Source: Vibrio sp. J1-1 (GTDB lineage: Bacteria; Pseudomonadota; Gammaproteobacteria; Enterobacterales; Vibrionaceae). From it: a stretch of 64,000 nt of DNA. The stretch is from positions 1 through 64,000 of the forward strand of contig NZ_JAKKCM010000010.1 in NCBI RefSeq assembly GCF_021728395.1, read 5' to 3'. Position numbers and translations under genes: made by a program. How positions within the stretch are numbered: the stretch's first letter is position 1; each line of letters opens with the position of its first letter. The notes under the pieces were generated by a model. That model did no database searches and was not told where the DNA came from. It saw only the letters and a list, made by a program, of their open reading frames with translations. Positions 55,876 to 64,000 of this stretch are shown here, piece by piece.

Positions 55876-57189
55876 ATGGAACGTTGGCAAAACATACATA
55901 GTGTTGTCGTCGTAGGGCTCGGTATTACCGGGCTCTCTGTCGTTAAACACCTAAGAAAAAATCAGCCACAGCTGGTGGTTAAAGTCATTGATACTCGAGC
56001 TAATCCTCCGGGGGCTGACCGCCTTCCTGAAGAGATTGAACTGCACAGCGGTGGCTGGAATACCACGTGGCTTGCAGAGGCCGATTTGGTGGTGACTAAC
56101 CCTGGTATCGCGCTTGCGATGCCTGAAATTCAGTCCGTATTAAGCCAGGGGATCCCCGTTGTCGGTGATATTGAACTGTTTGCTTGGGCCGTCACTAAGC
56201 CCGTCGTTGCGATTACCGGCTCAAATGGTAAAAGCACGGTAACAGATTTAACTGGCGTAATGGCAAAAGCCGCTGGGTTAAGCGTTGGTGTTGGCGGCAA
56301 TATTGGCGTTCCTGCGCTCGATCTACTTGATCAAGAAGCTGACTTGTATGTGCTTGAGCTTTCTAGCTTCCAGTTGGAAACCACTTCTAGCCTTAAGTTA
56401 AAAGCGGCGGCATTTCTGAATCTTTCAGAAGATCATATGGATCGCTATGAAAGCATGGCCGATTACCGATCAGCAAAATTGCGTATTTTTAATCATGCTG
56501 AGCTTGCGGTAGTGAATCGAGATGATCAGGAAACCTTGCCTGATCATGACATGCCAGTGGTTACCTTCGGTGGCGATGAGCAAGCATTTGGTTTACAAAC
56601 CGATGGTGAGAAAACCTGGTTACTTGACCACGGCCAGCGCGTGATTGCCAGTGATGAACTCAAGCTTGTCGGTAAGCACAATTTAGCGAACGTACTGGTT
56701 GTATTGGCACTGCTTAAGGCTGTGGGTGTTGATTGTCACAACACATTGAATACACTAAAAAATTACACCGGACTGACACACCGTTGCCAGGTTGTTGAAG
56801 ATAATCAAGGTGTTAAATGGGTCAATGACTCTAAGGCAACCAATATTGCTAGCACGATGGCGGCGTTATCGGGGCTGGAGCTGACTGGTAAGTTGTATCT
56901 ACTGGTTGGTGGTGTTGGTAAAGGCGCAGATTTCACGCCATTAGAACCGATTTTCGCGACGCTTAATCTACAGCTGTGTTGTTTTGGCGCGGATGGTGAT
57001 GAGTTCTTACCATTGCATTCATCTGCGATTCGTTTCAACACGATGGAAGATGTGATTCAGCAGATATCTTCACAGTTAAAAGCGGGTGATATGGTGATGC
57101 TGTCTCCTGCATGTGCTAGCTTTGATCAATTCGACAACTTTATGGCAAGAGGTGATGCATTCGCCGCGCTTGCTAAAAAATACGCATAA
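55876..57189 (+). CDS. murD: UDP-MurNAc-L-Ala:D-Glu ligase MurD
   Basis: Adds D-glutamate to UDP-MurNAc-L-Ala. The 437-aa protein has an N-terminal Rossmann-type UDP-binding fold ([16 protein letters not shown]), the ATP loop [14 protein letters not shown] (about 113-126), [21 protein letters not shown] and C-terminal [16 protein letters not shown]. It is 38 bp after mraY, and ftsW begins almost directly after its stop. Confidence 0.97.
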   Translation: MERWQNIHSVVVVGLGITGLSVVKHLRKNQPQLVVKVIDTRANPPGADRLPEEIELHSGGWNTTWLAEADLVVTNPGIALAMPEIQSVLSQGIPVVGDIELFAWAVTKPVVAITGSNGKSTVTDLTGVMAKAAGLSVGVGGNIGVPALDLLDQEADLYVLELSSFQLETTSSLKLKAAAFLNLSEDHMDRYESMADYRSAKLRIFNHAELAVVNRDDQETLPDHDMPVVTFGGDEQAFGLQTDGEKTWLLDHGQRVIASDELKLVGKHNLANVLVVLALLKAVGVDCHNTLNTLKNYTGLTHRCQVVEDNQGVKWVNDSKATNIASTMAALSGLELTGKLYLLVGGVGKGADFTPLEPIFATLNLQLCCFGADGDEFLPLHSSAIRFNTMEDVIQQISSQLKAGDMVMLSPACASFDQFDNFMARGDAFAALAKKYA

Positions 57190-57210
57190 TAATTGAAGGT
57201 CACTCGTTTC

Positions 57211-58407
57211 GTGAGTTTAGGTAACGTTAAACACAACATCAGTAATTGGCTCAGGCAGCCTGCACCAGAGGCGCTGTTTGATCGCCAATTGGTGTGGATT
57301 GCGTTGGGGTTGATGTTGACGGGATTGATCATGGTAACGTCGGCTTCTTTTCCTATCAGCTCACGCCTGACCGAACAGCCTTTCCATTTTATGTTCCGTC
57401 ACGCCACTTTTCTTGTACTTGCGTTGATCACATCAGCGGTGATTCTCCAAGTTCCTTTAGAAGAGTGGTTCAAGCGCAGTCACTATTTGCTTTGGCTCTC
57501 TTTTACCCTGCTTATCATCGTGTTGCTTGCGGGTAAGTCTGTAAATGGTGCCTCTCGATGGATACCTTTGGGGCTGTTTAACTTACAGCCTGCGGAAGTC
57601 GCAAAACTGTCCCTGTTTATCTTCATGTCTGGCTATTTAGTGCGTAAGCAAGACGAAGTACGTCAAACCTTCTTTGGCGGCTTTATGAAGCCAATCATGG
57701 TGTTTGCATTTTTTGCCGTACTATTGTTGGGACAGCCAGACTTGGGAACGGTCGTGGTAATGCTGGTGACTTTGTTCGGTATGCTGTTTATTGCGGGTGC
57801 AAAGTTGACCCAGTTTCTCGCACTGATGGTTGCTGGTATTGGTGCGGTGGTCGGTTTGATTCTGGTCGAGCCTTACCGTATGCGACGCGTAACTTCCTTT
57901 CTTGACCCTTGGGAAGACCCATTTGGCAGTGGCTATCAGTTGACGCAATCTTTGATGGCGTTTGGTCGTGGTGAATGGTTTGGTCAAGGGCTTGGTAACT
58001 CTATTCAGAAACTCGAATACCTACCAGAAGCGCACACCGACTTTGTATTCGCCGTATTGGCAGAAGAGCTTGGTTTTGTTGGTGTTGTACTGGTGCTGAT
58101 GTTGATATTTAGTCTGGTACTGAAAGCCGTTTATATCGGTAAGCGCGCTTTTGAAAGCGGCGAAATCTTTGGCGGCTACCTCGCATTTGGTATTGGTATT
58201 TGGTTTGCGTTCCAGACACTGGTTAACGTAGGCGCTGCCGCAGGTATTGTACCAACCAAAGGTTTGACACTTCCGCTAATCAGTTATGGTGGTTCCAGTC
58301 TGATTATTATGTCCGTTGCAGTATCTATATTGCTGCGCATCGATCACGAATGCCGCTTGAAACGCGAGCAACAACAATCAGAACAACAAACTCATGAAGA
58401 AAACTAA
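57211..58407 (+). CDS. ftsW: Septal peptidoglycan polymerase FtsW (SEDS family)
   Basis: The SEDS glycosyltransferase that polymerises septal glycan strands in complex with FtsI. About ten transmembrane helices are visible, along with SEDS motifs ([21 protein letters not shown], the loop with [39 protein letters not shown] and [13 protein letters not shown]). No ATG start exists. I chose the GTG at 57211 (398 aa) because AAGG lies about 10 nt upstream. A TTG at 57193 in the same frame has no ribosome binding site but cannot be excluded. The gene overlaps murG by 14 bp. Confidence 0.94.
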   Translation: MSLGNVKHNISNWLRQPAPEALFDRQLVWIALGLMLTGLIMVTSASFPISSRLTEQPFHFMFRHATFLVLALITSAVILQVPLEEWFKRSHYLLWLSFTLLIIVLLAGKSVNGASRWIPLGLFNLQPAEVAKLSLFIFMSGYLVRKQDEVRQTFFGGFMKPIMVFAFFAVLLLGQPDLGTVVVMLVTLFGMLFIAGAKLTQFLALMVAGIGAVVGLILVEPYRMRRVTSFLDPWEDPFGSGYQLTQSLMAFGRGEWFGQGLGNSIQKLEYLPEAHTDFVFAVLAEELGFVGVVLVLMLIFSLVLKAVYIGKRAFESGEIFGGYLAFGIGIWFAFQTLVNVGAAAGIVPTKGLTLPLISYGGSSLIIMSVAVSILLRIDHECRLKREQQQSEQQTHEEN

Positions 58408-59461
58408 ACGTTTGATGGTGATGGCTGGTGGTACTGGCGGTCACGTATTTCCGGGGCTTGCCGTTGCTAAGCAATTGCAGGAGCAAGGTTGGGAGATTCG
58501 CTGGTTAGGCACGGCGGATCGAATGGAAGCGGATTTGGTACCAAAGCATGGTATTGAAATCGACTTCATCAAAGTGAAAGGCTTGCGAGGTCAGGGCGTT
58601 AAGCGTCTTCTGGCAGCGCCATTCCAAATTATCAATGCCATTATGCAAGCACGTACTCATATGAAGCAGTGGCAGCCGGATGCAGTTTTGGGCATGGGGG
58701 GTTACGTGAGTGGACCCGGCGGCGTTGCAGCTTGGTTAAGTGGTATTCCAGTTGTACTTCATGAACAAAATGCCGTTGCAGGTTTGACTAACCAATGGTT
58801 GTCTAAGATCGCTAAAAAAGTATTTCAGGCCTTTCCTGGTGCTTTCCCGAAGGCTGAGGTTGTCGGGAATCCTGTACGCGAAGATGTGACTCAACTGGCT
58901 GATCCAGCTCTTCGTATGCAAGGCCGCCAAGGACCGATTCGGATCTTGGTGATGGGGGGGAGCCAAGGCGCTCGTATTCTCAACCAAACTTTACCTGAGG
59001 TAATGGCTAACTTAGGTGAAGAGTACTGTATTCGTCATCAAGCGGGTAAAGGCGCAGCACAAGAGGTGCAAGCCGCCTATCAGGAACACAACGTGGTTAA
59101 TGCCGAAGTGACCGAATTTATTGATGATGTAGCGGAAGCGTATTCATGGGCAGACCTACTGGTGTGTCGCTCAGGCGCATTGACGGTCTCTGAAGTTTCT
59201 GCCGCTGGTGTAGGTGCTATTTTCGTACCGTTTATGCATAAAGACCGTCAACAGGCACTCAATGCGGATCACTTAGTCGAGTGCGGGGCGGCGAAAATGA
59301 TTGAACAACCAGTGTTTAAAGTTGAGTCACTCACTCAGCAAATCCAAAAGTTAGATCGCAAAACTTTACTAGAGATGGCTCAGCATGCACGTGGTGCCGC
59401 TAAACTGGACGCCGACAAAACTGTCGCACAAGCCATCGTCGCTTTGACTGAAAAGCGTTAA
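58394..59461 (+). CDS. murG: UDP-GlcNAc transferase MurG (lipid II synthase)
   Basis: Adds GlcNAc to lipid I at the inner face of the membrane. The 355-aa GT-B enzyme has the glycine-rich loops [16 protein letters not shown] at the N-terminus and [16 protein letters not shown] in the middle, plus the UDP-GlcNAc-binding segment [15 protein letters not shown] and [10 protein letters not shown]. Its start is inside the last codons of ftsW. Confidence 0.97.
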   Translation: MKKTKRLMVMAGGTGGHVFPGLAVAKQLQEQGWEIRWLGTADRMEADLVPKHGIEIDFIKVKGLRGQGVKRLLAAPFQIINAIMQARTHMKQWQPDAVLGMGGYVSGPGGVAAWLSGIPVVLHEQNAVAGLTNQWLSKIAKKVFQAFPGAFPKAEVVGNPVREDVTQLADPALRMQGRQGPIRILVMGGSQGARILNQTLPEVMANLGEEYCIRHQAGKGAAQEVQAAYQEHNVVNAEVTEFIDDVAEAYSWADLLVCRSGALTVSEVSAAGVGAIFVPFMHKDRQQALNADHLVECGAAKMIEQPVFKVESLTQQIQKLDRKTLLEMAQHARGAAKLDADKTVAQAIVALTEKR

Positions 59462-59484
59462 TGAATTATCGAGAATAGAAACAG

Positions 59485-60942
59485 ATGACTATTGAACATA
59501 CACAAGACTTAGCTCAGATTCGCGCCATGGTTCCAGAAATGCGTCGCGTGAAATCAATCCACTTCATCGGTATCGGTGGTGCGGGAATGAGCGGCATTGC
59601 TGAGGTGCTCCTAAACGAAGGTTATCAAATTACCGGTTCTGATCTTGCAAAGAATGCGGTGACTGAACGATTAGCCACGAAAGGCGCAACCATCTTTATC
59701 GGGCATCAGGCAAGCAATGTTGAGCAAGCAAGTGTTGTTGTTGTTTCTACGGCTATTAACGAAGAAAACCCAGAAGTGATGGCGGCGCGTGAGCTACGTA
59801 TTCCGATTGTTCGTCGCGCTGAGATGCTAGCTGAGCTGATGCGTTTTCGTCATGGCATTGCTGTTGCAGGTACACATGGTAAGACCACAACTACAGCACT
59901 TGTGACGCAAATTTATTCAGAAGCAGGTCTTGATCCAACGTTTGTTAACGGTGGCTTGGTGAAAAGTGCAGGGACCAACGCACGTCTTGGCTCTAGCCGC
60001 ATTCTTATTGCAGAAGCGGATGAAAGCGATGCGTCATTCCTTCACCTTCAGCCAATGGTGAGTATTGTCACCAACATCGAAGCCGATCATATGGATACTT
60101 ACGGTGGTGATTTTGAAACCCTGAAGCAAACCTTCATCGACTTTCTGCATAATCTTCCATTTTATGGTCAAGCGATTGTTTGTATTGATGATCCTGTGGT
60201 TCGTGAGTTAATTCCGCGTATTAGCCGTCAGGTGATTACCTATGGTTTCTCTGAAGACGCGGATGTACGGATCGAGAATTACCACCAAGAAGGCCAGCAA
60301 GGTAAATTTACGGTTGTTCGTAAAGGCCGAGCTGATCTTAATATCACCCTGAATATCCCGGGTCGTCATAATGCTCTCAACGCATCAGCCGCAATCGCAG
60401 TTGCAACGGAAGATGACATTGAAGATGACGCGATCCTCAAAGCAATGGCAGGCACGCAAGGAACGGGACGTCGTTTTGATCACCTTGGTGAATTTGATAC
60501 GGGTAACGGCCATGCGATGCTGGTGGATGATTACGGTCACCACCCAACTGAGGTTGGCGTAACGATCAATGCCGCACGTAGCGGCTGGCAAGACAAGCGC
60601 TTGGTAATGATTTTCCAACCGCACCGCTACAGTCGAACCCGTGATTTATATGATGATTTTGCCAATGTACTTGAGCAGGTCGATGTGCTGATTATGTTGG
60701 ATGTGTATTCTGCGGGTGAAAAGCCTATTGCAGGTGCAGATGGACGCGCATTATGCCGCACAATTCGCAGTAGAGGTAAGCTAGACCCAATTTTTGTTCC
60801 AGAAATCGAGCATTTACCGTCAGTTTTGGCTAACGTTATACAAGACGGAGACCTAATTTTAACGCAAGGTGCAGGCGATGTTGGTAAAGTGGCTAAACAA
60901 CTGGCAGCTCTTGAGTTAAATGTTAATAAAATGATGGGATAA
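59485..60942 (+). CDS. murC: UDP-MurNAc:L-alanine ligase MurC
   Basis: Adds L-alanine to UDP-MurNAc, the first amino acid of the stem peptide. The 485-aa ligase has an N-terminal [20 protein letters not shown]-binding loop, P-loop [14 protein letters not shown] (about 122-135), [10 protein letters not shown] and the C-terminal [14 protein letters not shown] motif. It is followed by 152 bp containing a promoter and then ftsQ. The ddlB gene that sits between murC and ftsQ in E. coli is absent. Confidence 0.97.
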   Translation: MTIEHTQDLAQIRAMVPEMRRVKSIHFIGIGGAGMSGIAEVLLNEGYQITGSDLAKNAVTERLATKGATIFIGHQASNVEQASVVVVSTAINEENPEVMAARELRIPIVRRAEMLAELMRFRHGIAVAGTHGKTTTTALVTQIYSEAGLDPTFVNGGLVKSAGTNARLGSSRILIAEADESDASFLHLQPMVSIVTNIEADHMDTYGGDFETLKQTFIDFLHNLPFYGQAIVCIDDPVVRELIPRISRQVITYGFSEDADVRIENYHQEGQQGKFTVVRKGRADLNITLNIPGRHNALNASAAIAVATEDDIEDDAILKAMAGTQGTGRRFDHLGEFDTGNGHAMLVDDYGHHPTEVGVTINAARSGWQDKRLVMIFQPHRYSRTRDLYDDFANVLEQVDVLIMLDVYSAGEKPIAGADGRALCRTIRSRGKLDPIFVPEIEHLPSVLANVIQDGDLILTQGAGDVGKVAKQLAALELNVNKMMG

Positions 60943-61025
60943 GCTGGAATTCGTTCTGAGCTTTAAGATAAAGACCTAGATCTCGATTTTGCGCCAACAA
61001 CATTGTGATTTATTGTTATCAGTGT

Positions 61026-61053
61026 TTGATAGTTTATTAGAGCTCAGTATAAT
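61026..61053 (+). promoter_or_regulatory. Promoter upstream of ftsQAZ
   Basis: TTGATA (61026-61031, one mismatch) and a perfect TATAAT (61048-61053), spaced 16 bp, lie 41 bp upstream of the ftsQ ATG. This is the best promoter match in the dcw part of the window and would allow ftsQAZ to be expressed independently of the upstream mur genes. Confidence 0.75.
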
Positions 61054-61094
61054 CTCAAGGTTAAAGTCATTGCTTTTGTTAGTGTGTTATTAAC

Positions 61095-61916
61095 ATGAGC
61101 AGGGTAGGCGACAAAGGTCAGGATACGAAGACGTTGTTGAATATTGCACTAAATGAAGAGCGACAAAACACGGATAATAATCGTGGTCGCAAAAATAAAA
61201 TCTTAGGTGCGCTATTTTTCGTCGTAGTTTTGACTTTAATTAGTTCTGTTTTGTACTCGGCGATCAGTTGGATGTGGGATGACCAAAGACTTCCTCTATC
61301 CAAAATAGTGCTCCAAGGAGAGTTGGAGTATATCAAAGCTGATGATGTTCAAACTGCATTCAGCAGAATTGACCACATTGGTACGTTTATGTCGCAAGAC
61401 ATCGATGTATTACAGCAAAGTGTTGAAGCCTTGCCATGGGTTGCTCATGCAGCGATTCGAAAGCAATGGCCAGATACAGTAAAAGTTTTTTTGACAGAAC
61501 ATCATCCTGAAGCCATCTGGAATGGCAACGAGTTGTTGGATAAAAACGGCTTGGTATTCGATGGGGATGTTGGTCTGGTAAAGGAAGATAAAGTTAAGCT
61601 GTATGGACCTAAAGATAGCGGATCGGAGGTTTTACAAACCTACCGTGAATTGAGTCCTAAGTTTCAGCAATTAGGTTTAGCGATATCGTCTCTGGTGTTA
61701 AATGAGCGACGAGCTTGGCAAATCATCCTTGAAAACGGTATTCGATTAGAGCTCGGTAAAGAGTCCCTTCTTGAGCGTATAGAGCGTTTTTTCTCACTCT
61801 ATAACAAGCTTGGTAGTGACACGCAAAGAATCAGTTATATCGATCTCAGGTACGATACAGGAGCTGCAGTCGGTTGGTTTCCTGAAGAAGAGTTAGAAGA
61901 GAGTACAGATGACTAA
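61095..61916 (+). CDS. ftsQ: Cell division protein FtsQ
   Basis: A 273-aa bitopic divisome hub: a cytoplasmic tail, one transmembrane helix (about 38-58; LGALFFVVVLTLISSVLYSA), a POTRA domain (LPLSKIVLQGELEYIKADDV) and the FtsQ beta domain (WPDTVKVFLTEHHPEAIWN; YIDLRYDTGAAVGW). An acidic C-terminal tail ends in EESTDD. It overlaps ftsA by 8 bp. Confidence 0.96.
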   Translation: MSRVGDKGQDTKTLLNIALNEERQNTDNNRGRKNKILGALFFVVVLTLISSVLYSAISWMWDDQRLPLSKIVLQGELEYIKADDVQTAFSRIDHIGTFMSQDIDVLQQSVEALPWVAHAAIRKQWPDTVKVFLTEHHPEAIWNGNELLDKNGLVFDGDVGLVKEDKVKLYGPKDSGSEVLQTYRELSPKFQQLGLAISSLVLNERRAWQIILENGIRLELGKESLLERIERFFSLYNKLGSDTQRISYIDLRYDTGAAVGWFPEEELEESTDD

Positions 61917-63171
61917 GGCCGCAGACGACAACATTATTGTTGGTCTTGATATAGGCACTGCAACCGTATCAGCTCTAGTGGGCGAAATTTTACCAGATGG
62001 CCAAATTAATATAATTGGTGCGGGTAGTAGCCCTTCGCGCGGCATGGACAAAGGTGGCGTGAATGACTTGGAGTCGGTTGTAAAATCAGTACAACGCGCA
62101 ATTGATCAAGCTGAGTTAATGGCCGAGTGCCAAATCAGCCGAGTATTCATTTCGTTGTCTGGTAAGCATATCGCAAGCCGAATCGAAAAAGGTATGGGTA
62201 CGATATCTGATGAGGAAGTTTCTCAAGAGGATATGGACAGAGCTATCCATACTGCAAAATCAATTAAAATCGGTGATGAACAACGAATCCTTCATGTGAT
62301 TCCACAAGAGTTTACCATCGATTACCAGGAAGGTATTAAAAACCCGCTTGGTCTCTCTGGGGTAAGAATGGAAGTGAGTGTCCATCTTATCACATGCCAT
62401 AATGACATGGCGCGCAATATCATTAAGGCGGTAGAACGTTGCGGCCTTAAGGTAGAGCAACTTGTATTTTCTGGGCTTGCTGCAAGTAATGCAGTAATTA
62501 CCGAGGATGAAAGAGAGCTTGGAGTTTGTGTGGTCGATATTGGCGCCGGCACGATGGATGTTGCAATCTGGACGGGTGGTGCGCTACGTCACACAGAAGT
62601 ATTTTCGTACGCGGGAAATGCGGTAACAAGCGATATTGCTTTTGCTTTTGGTACGCCAGTAAGCGATGCTGAAGAAATAAAAGTAAAATATGGCTGTGCT
62701 TTAAGTGAACTGGTCAGTAAGGATGACACGGTTAACGTTCCAAGCGTAGGTGGCCGACCTTCACGTAGTCTGCAACGTCAAACATTGTCAGAAGTGATAG
62801 AGCCACGCTACTCTGAGCTTATGGGACTGGTTAACCAAACGATCGATACCGTTCAGGCAAAATTACGCGCAGAGGGCATTAAGCACCATCTGGCAGCCGG
62901 TGTAGTACTGACTGGCGGCGCTGCGCAAATGGACGGGGTGGTCGAATGTGCGGAACGCGTATTCCGCAATCAAGTAAGGGTCGGCAAACCGCTTGAAGTC
63001 AGCGGCTTAACTGACTATGTAAAAGAGCCGTACCATTCTACGGCAGTTGGATTACTTCATTACGCAAGAGACATGCAGTCCAGCGACGATAGCGATTATA
63101 ATGAACCTAAACGCTCATCTGTTACTGGCTTTTTCGGTAAATTGCGTAACTGGATACAAAAAGAGTTTTAA
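61909..63171 (+). CDS. ftsA: Cell division protein FtsA
   Basis: Actin-like ATPase that tethers FtsZ to the membrane and recruits later division proteins. The 420-aa protein has the ASKHA phosphate loops (VGLDIGTATVSALVGE; VVDIGAGTMDVAIWTGG), the inserted 1C domain (about 85-165), and the C-terminal amphipathic membrane-targeting helix FFGKLRNWIQKEF. ftsZ follows 30 bp later. Confidence 0.97.
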   Translation: MTKAADDNIIVGLDIGTATVSALVGEILPDGQINIIGAGSSPSRGMDKGGVNDLESVVKSVQRAIDQAELMAECQISRVFISLSGKHIASRIEKGMGTISDEEVSQEDMDRAIHTAKSIKIGDEQRILHVIPQEFTIDYQEGIKNPLGLSGVRMEVSVHLITCHNDMARNIIKAVERCGLKVEQLVFSGLAASNAVITEDERELGVCVVDIGAGTMDVAIWTGGALRHTEVFSYAGNAVTSDIAFAFGTPVSDAEEIKVKYGCALSELVSKDDTVNVPSVGGRPSRSLQRQTLSEVIEPRYSELMGLVNQTIDTVQAKLRAEGIKHHLAAGVVLTGGAAQMDGVVECAERVFRNQVRVGKPLEVSGLTDYVKEPYHSTAVGLLHYARDMQSSDDSDYNEPKRSSVTGFFGKLRNWIQKEF

Positions 63172-63201
63172 CCTGAGTTGCAGGATAAACGGAGACAACA
63201 C

Positions 63202-64000
63202 ATGTTTGAACCGATGATGGAAATGTCTGACGATGCAGTAATCAAGGTCGTTGGAGTTGGTGGCGGCGGTGGTAACGCTGTTGAACACATGGTGCGTGAA
63301 TCCATCGAAGGTGTGGAATTCATCAGCGTTAACACTGATGCGCAAGCACTTCGTAAGACAAGCGTTGGCAATGTTATTCAGATTGGTGGTGATATCACCA
63401 AAGGTCTGGGTGCAGGTGCGAATCCACAGGTCGGCCGTGAGGCAGCTCTCGAAGATAGAGACAGAATTAAAGATTCCCTAACTGGTGCCGATATGGTGTT
63501 TATCGCGGCTGGTATGGGTGGTGGTACAGGTACTGGTGCAGCTCCTGTGATCGCTGAAGTAGCGAAAGAGCTAGGCATTCTTACTGTTGCCGTGGTAACG
63601 AAACCATTCAGCTTTGAAGGTAAGAAGCGTTTAGCGTTTGCAGAACAAGGTATCGATGAGCTTTCTAAACACGTTGACTCATTGATTACGATTCCAAACG
63701 AAAAGCTACTTAAAGTTCTTGGTCGTGGCGTGACGTTGCTAGAAGCGTTTGCAAGTGCGAATGACGTTCTTAAAAACGCAGTACAAGGTATTGCGGAACT
63801 GATTACTCGCCCTGGTATGATCAACGTCGACTTTGCCGACGTACGTACTGTTATGTCTGAAATGGGTCACGCAATGATGGGTAGTGGTATCGCGAAAGGC
63901 GAAGACCGCGCTGAAGAAGCGGCTGAGATGGCAATTTCTAGTCCACTTCTGGAAGACATCGATCTGGCTGGTGCACGTGGTGTTCTTGTTAACATTACTG
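63202..64000 (+). CDS. ftsZ: Cell division GTPase FtsZ (3' end beyond the window)
   Basis: Tubulin homologue that forms the Z ring. The ATG at 63202 follows a GGAG ribosome binding site; 266 codons are visible before the window ends, so the C-terminal GTPase-activating part, linker and conserved tail are missing. The N-terminal nucleotide-binding motifs are intact: [23 protein letters not shown], the tubulin signature GGGTGTG at 106-112, and the synergy-region start [11 protein letters not shown]. Confidence 0.98.
   Translation, partial: MFEPMMEMSDDAVIKVVGVGGGGGNAVEHMVRESIEGVEFISVNTDAQALRKTSVGNVIQIGGDITKGLGAGANPQVGREAALEDRDRIKDSLTGADMVFIAAGMGGGTGTGAAPVIAEVAKELGILTVAVVTKPFSFEGKKRLAFAEQGIDELSKHVDSLITIPNEKLLKVLGRGVTLLEAFASANDVLKNAVQGIAELITRPGMINVDFADVRTVMSEMGHAMMGSGIAKGEDRAEEAAEMAISSPLLEDIDLAGARGVLVNIT

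Overview
The window is a stretch of core chromosome from a gammaproteobacterium, almost certainly a Vibrio. The evidence is the protein sequences (RpoD, ParC, FolK, ExeA/ExeB, NudF-YqiB-CpdA-YqiA-ParE-ParC), a tRNA-Ile2 beside rpoD, rnpB directly upstream of the division/cell-wall (dcw) cluster, and the lack of ddlB between murC and ftsQ. The protein sequences resemble the Harveyi-type vibrios, but the species cannot be fixed from the window alone. I see no prophage, insertion sequence, integron, CRISPR array or defence island. Base composition and codon use look even throughout.

Layout. 1-4945 (mainly minus strand): tRNA-Ile2(CAU) and the macromolecular-synthesis operon rpsU-yqeY-dnaG-rpoD. 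5175-10979: tsaD, an alpha/beta hydrolase, plsY, folB-folK, uppP and cca (tRNA modification, phospholipid and folate synthesis, lipid carrier recycling, tRNA CCA ends). 11117-16353: exeA-exeB (type II secretion secretin assembly), a YgiM-like SH3 membrane protein, and a PiT phosphate transporter with its PhoU-like partner. 16566-24706: ygiF, glnE and hldE, in the E. coli order but interrupted by a divergent voltage-gated-type K+ channel and a small chemoreceptor. 24865-33431: tolC, then nudF-yqiB-cpdA-yqiA and parE-parC. 33470-38031: degQ/degS proteases, zapG, zapE. 38283-43489: rplM-rpsI, petABC (cytochrome bc1), sspA-sspB. 43553-47935: dolP-diaA-yraN-lpoA (minus) and rsmI (plus). 48134-48563: the RNase P RNA gene. 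48794-64000: the dcw cluster rsmH-ftsL-ftsI-murE-murF-mraY-murD-ftsW-murG-murC-ftsQ-ftsA-ftsZ, with ftsZ cut by the window end.

How the genes work together. The dominant theme is growth and division: initiation and segregation of DNA (dnaG, diaA, parE/parC), translation (rpsU, rplM, rpsI, tsaD, cca, rsmI, rnpB), peptidoglycan precursor synthesis and septation (dcw genes, uppP, lpoA, zapE, zapG), and envelope quality control (degS, degQ, dolP, tolC). Nearly all convergent gene pairs are separated by compact bidirectional hairpin terminators, several of which overlap the stop codon of the opposing gene.

The most unusual feature is in rnpB. The P3 arm of RNase P RNA carries three exact-length 24-nt tandem copies of its hairpin-forming segment, where one copy alone would give a normal P3. 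Other points worth a second look are the channel/chemoreceptor pair, several perfect inverted repeats in divergent promoter regions, and the absence of mraZ at the head of the dcw cluster. I found no convincing undescribed multi-gene system.
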